NCBI GenBank assembly: GCA_927910885.1
Contig: CAKMOD010000102.1
Coordinates: forward strand, 1 to 7,727
Reading direction: 5' to 3'
Length of the DNA stretch: 7,727 nt
Source of the DNA: an uncultured Prevotella sp.
GTDB taxonomy: Bacteria > Bacteroidota > Bacteroidia > Bacteroidales > Bacteroidaceae
Positions within the stretch are counted from its first letter, which is position 1. Each line of letters opens with the position of its first letter. Position numbers and translations under genes: made by a program. This document shows, piece by piece, positions 6,976 through 7,727 of this stretch. Below the pieces are notes generated by a model, which worked only from the letters and a program-made list of their open reading frames with translations, searched no databases and was not told the origin of the DNA.

Positions 6976-7240
6976 TCTAAATTCATTTAAAACTAATAAA
7001 GATAACAGCTATTCCCATTATCATTATTCAACAATTAATAACGACTAATGTAATAAAATTATTGCTACTTGCTTAAAATAAAATAGCATACCCTCGTATA
7101 CAAGTTCTCAACTAAATAAACAATAACGTATTTGCTCAAAAATTTAATGAAATCACCAAATCAATTAATTTGAATTATAGTAGTAAAAAATGGTTTTACA
7201 TATACTTTAATGACACATTGCAGAGTATTTAGCCCAGAAC

Positions 7241-7288
7241 ACCATTGGTACGAACCATCAGCACAATATGTGCTAAGCACCAACACAT
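7241..7288. repeat. cluster of short inverted and direct repeats
   Basis: ACCAT occurs twice (7241 and 7254), and ACCA again in GCACCAAC. AGCACA/TGTGCT forms a 6-bp hairpin with loop ATA (7260-7274), followed at once by AAGCACC. TGGT/ACCA (7246-7249 with 7254-7257) forms another small stem. The density of self-complementary pieces in otherwise featureless DNA suggests a copy of a small intergenic repeat or its remnant. Confidence 0.4.
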
Positions 7289-7375
7289 CATCTAACAATC
7301 AAAAAGTATTCAATCAATAATAGTAAGCCTTAAAACAATCTGTCAATTTAAAAAAATACTCTAAATATCAAATCT

Positions 7376-7504
7376 ATTAGCTTAACTCAAAAAAAATAGC
7401 ACTATAAAGCACATTAGCCTTAATAAAAATACATTAGCCATATTAAGTTCATTAGCCGTAATAAAAAGTATTAGCCCCAGTAGATTTATTAGGCTTATTA
7501 GTCC
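7376..7504. repeat. degenerate tandem array of ATTAGCC motifs, about 18-20 nt apart
   Basis: Perfect ATTAGCC copies begin at 7413, 7433, 7451 and 7470. Variants occur at 7376 (ATTAGCT), 7395 (AATAGCA), 7488 (ATTAGGC) and 7497 (ATTAGTC). Spacings are 19, 18, 20, 18, 19, 18 and then 9 nt. The sequence between motifs is AT-rich and partly alike, with TAATAAAAA after the copies at 7413 and 7451. This fits a decayed tandem repeat or a string of protein-binding sites. Confidence 0.65.
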
Positions 7505-7537
7505 AATACAATATCTTCCCCCTATCAGCACATCATC

Positions 7538-7600
7538 AACACCTAACATTCAACACCCCCAAACTCTTAATATTCAACACCCTTCGCCCAACACCCAACA
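7538..7600. repeat. C-rich block with CAACACC direct repeats
   Basis: CAACACC occurs at 7538, 7551, 7575 and 7589, and the longer ATTCAACACCC occurs twice, 24 nt apart (7548 and 7572). The plus strand is nearly free of G through this block. The minus strand, which is the sense strand of the rRNA operon, therefore carries G-runs just past the rRNA terminator. Confidence 0.55.
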
Positions 7601-7602
7601 AC

Positions 7603-7639
7603 AAAAAAAGAGCCCCGAAGATTTCTCTTCAGAGCTCTT
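7603..7639 (-). terminator. rRNA operon terminator
   Basis: On the minus strand a 14-bp stem (7639-7626 with 7621-7608, arm AAGAGCTCTGAAGA, two G-U pairs) closes a GAAA tetraloop. The stem's end and the bases after it read as T7 (7609-7603). It lies 6 nt downstream of the 5S rRNA 3' end and should end the rRNA transcript. Confidence 0.92.
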
Positions 7640-7645
7640 GTAAAA

Positions 7646-7727
<82 letters not shown>

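Larger units (their letters stand above)
6976..7602. other. gene-free AT-rich spacer next to rRNA operon end
   Basis: No coding region, tRNA or recognisable mobile element was seen in these 627 nt; stops are dense in all frames I read. The left half (6976-7230) is very AT-rich with only short chance hairpins such as GTAAAA/TTTTAC (7183-7199). The right half holds three listed signals: a self-complementary cluster (7231-7288), an ATTAGCC array (7376-7504) and a C-rich block with CAACACC repeats (7518-7600). Confidence 0.7.

Noticed and set aside
6976..7230. Small RNA or small protein gene in the AT-rich spacer
   Set aside because: Short stems such as 7183-7199 are expected in such AT-rich DNA, and no promoter-plus-terminator pair or credible reading frame was found.
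7376..7504. Transposon end or attachment site
   Set aside because: No transposase or integrase, no terminal inverted repeats and no target duplication were seen; the motif is a multi-copy array.

Overview
The window looks like chromosomal DNA from a member of the Bacteroidota, most likely Prevotella in the broad sense (oral or rumen type). The pointers are AT-rich intergenic DNA, promoters of the Bacteroidetes type (TAnnTTTG at -7, TTG near -33), few Shine-Dalgarno sequences, an HU-related protein typical of the phylum, a GT3-type glycogen synthase, and a Bacteroidota-like 5S rRNA sequence. The genus is an inference from these traits, not from a database search.

Layout. Bases 1-140 hold the tail of an upstream transcription unit ending in a perfect 13-bp hairpin terminator. 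Next comes a Bacteroidetes-type promoter (213-244) and a leader with four 22-nt phased repeats, feeding a plus-strand gene for an HU-like nucleoid protein with an added winged-helix-like C-terminus (410-1039). A strong, probably bidirectional terminator (1139-1183) separates it from a convergent minus-strand glycogen operon. That operon holds a GT3 glycogen synthase (5465-3819) followed after 50 nt by an alpha-glucan phosphorylase, GlgP (3768-1210). Its promoter sits about 35 nt upstream of the synthase start. A divergent plus-strand gene (5611-6105) encodes a small exported protein of unknown function and ends at a hairpin terminator (6180-6224). On the minus strand, a DUF4112-type membrane protein gene (6975-6278) is split by a frameshift. 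A gene-free, AT-rich stretch of about 630 nt (6976-7602) follows, with several short repeat arrays. The window ends in the 3' part of a minus-strand 5S rRNA gene with its terminator (7603-7639), presumably the end of an rRNA operon.

How the genes work together. The synthase and phosphorylase form a small storage-polysaccharide unit: one extends alpha-1,4-glucan from a nucleotide sugar, the other releases glucose-1-phosphate from it. No branching enzyme, debranching enzyme or pyrophosphorylase is present here. The other genes show no evident functional link to glycogen metabolism.

The least explained signals are non-coding: the 22-nt phased palindromic repeats in the HU-gene leader, a degenerate array of ATTAGCC motifs about 18-20 nt apart near the rRNA operon end, and a strand-asymmetric C/G-rich block beside that array. 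I found no clear new multi-gene system, mobile element or CRISPR array.
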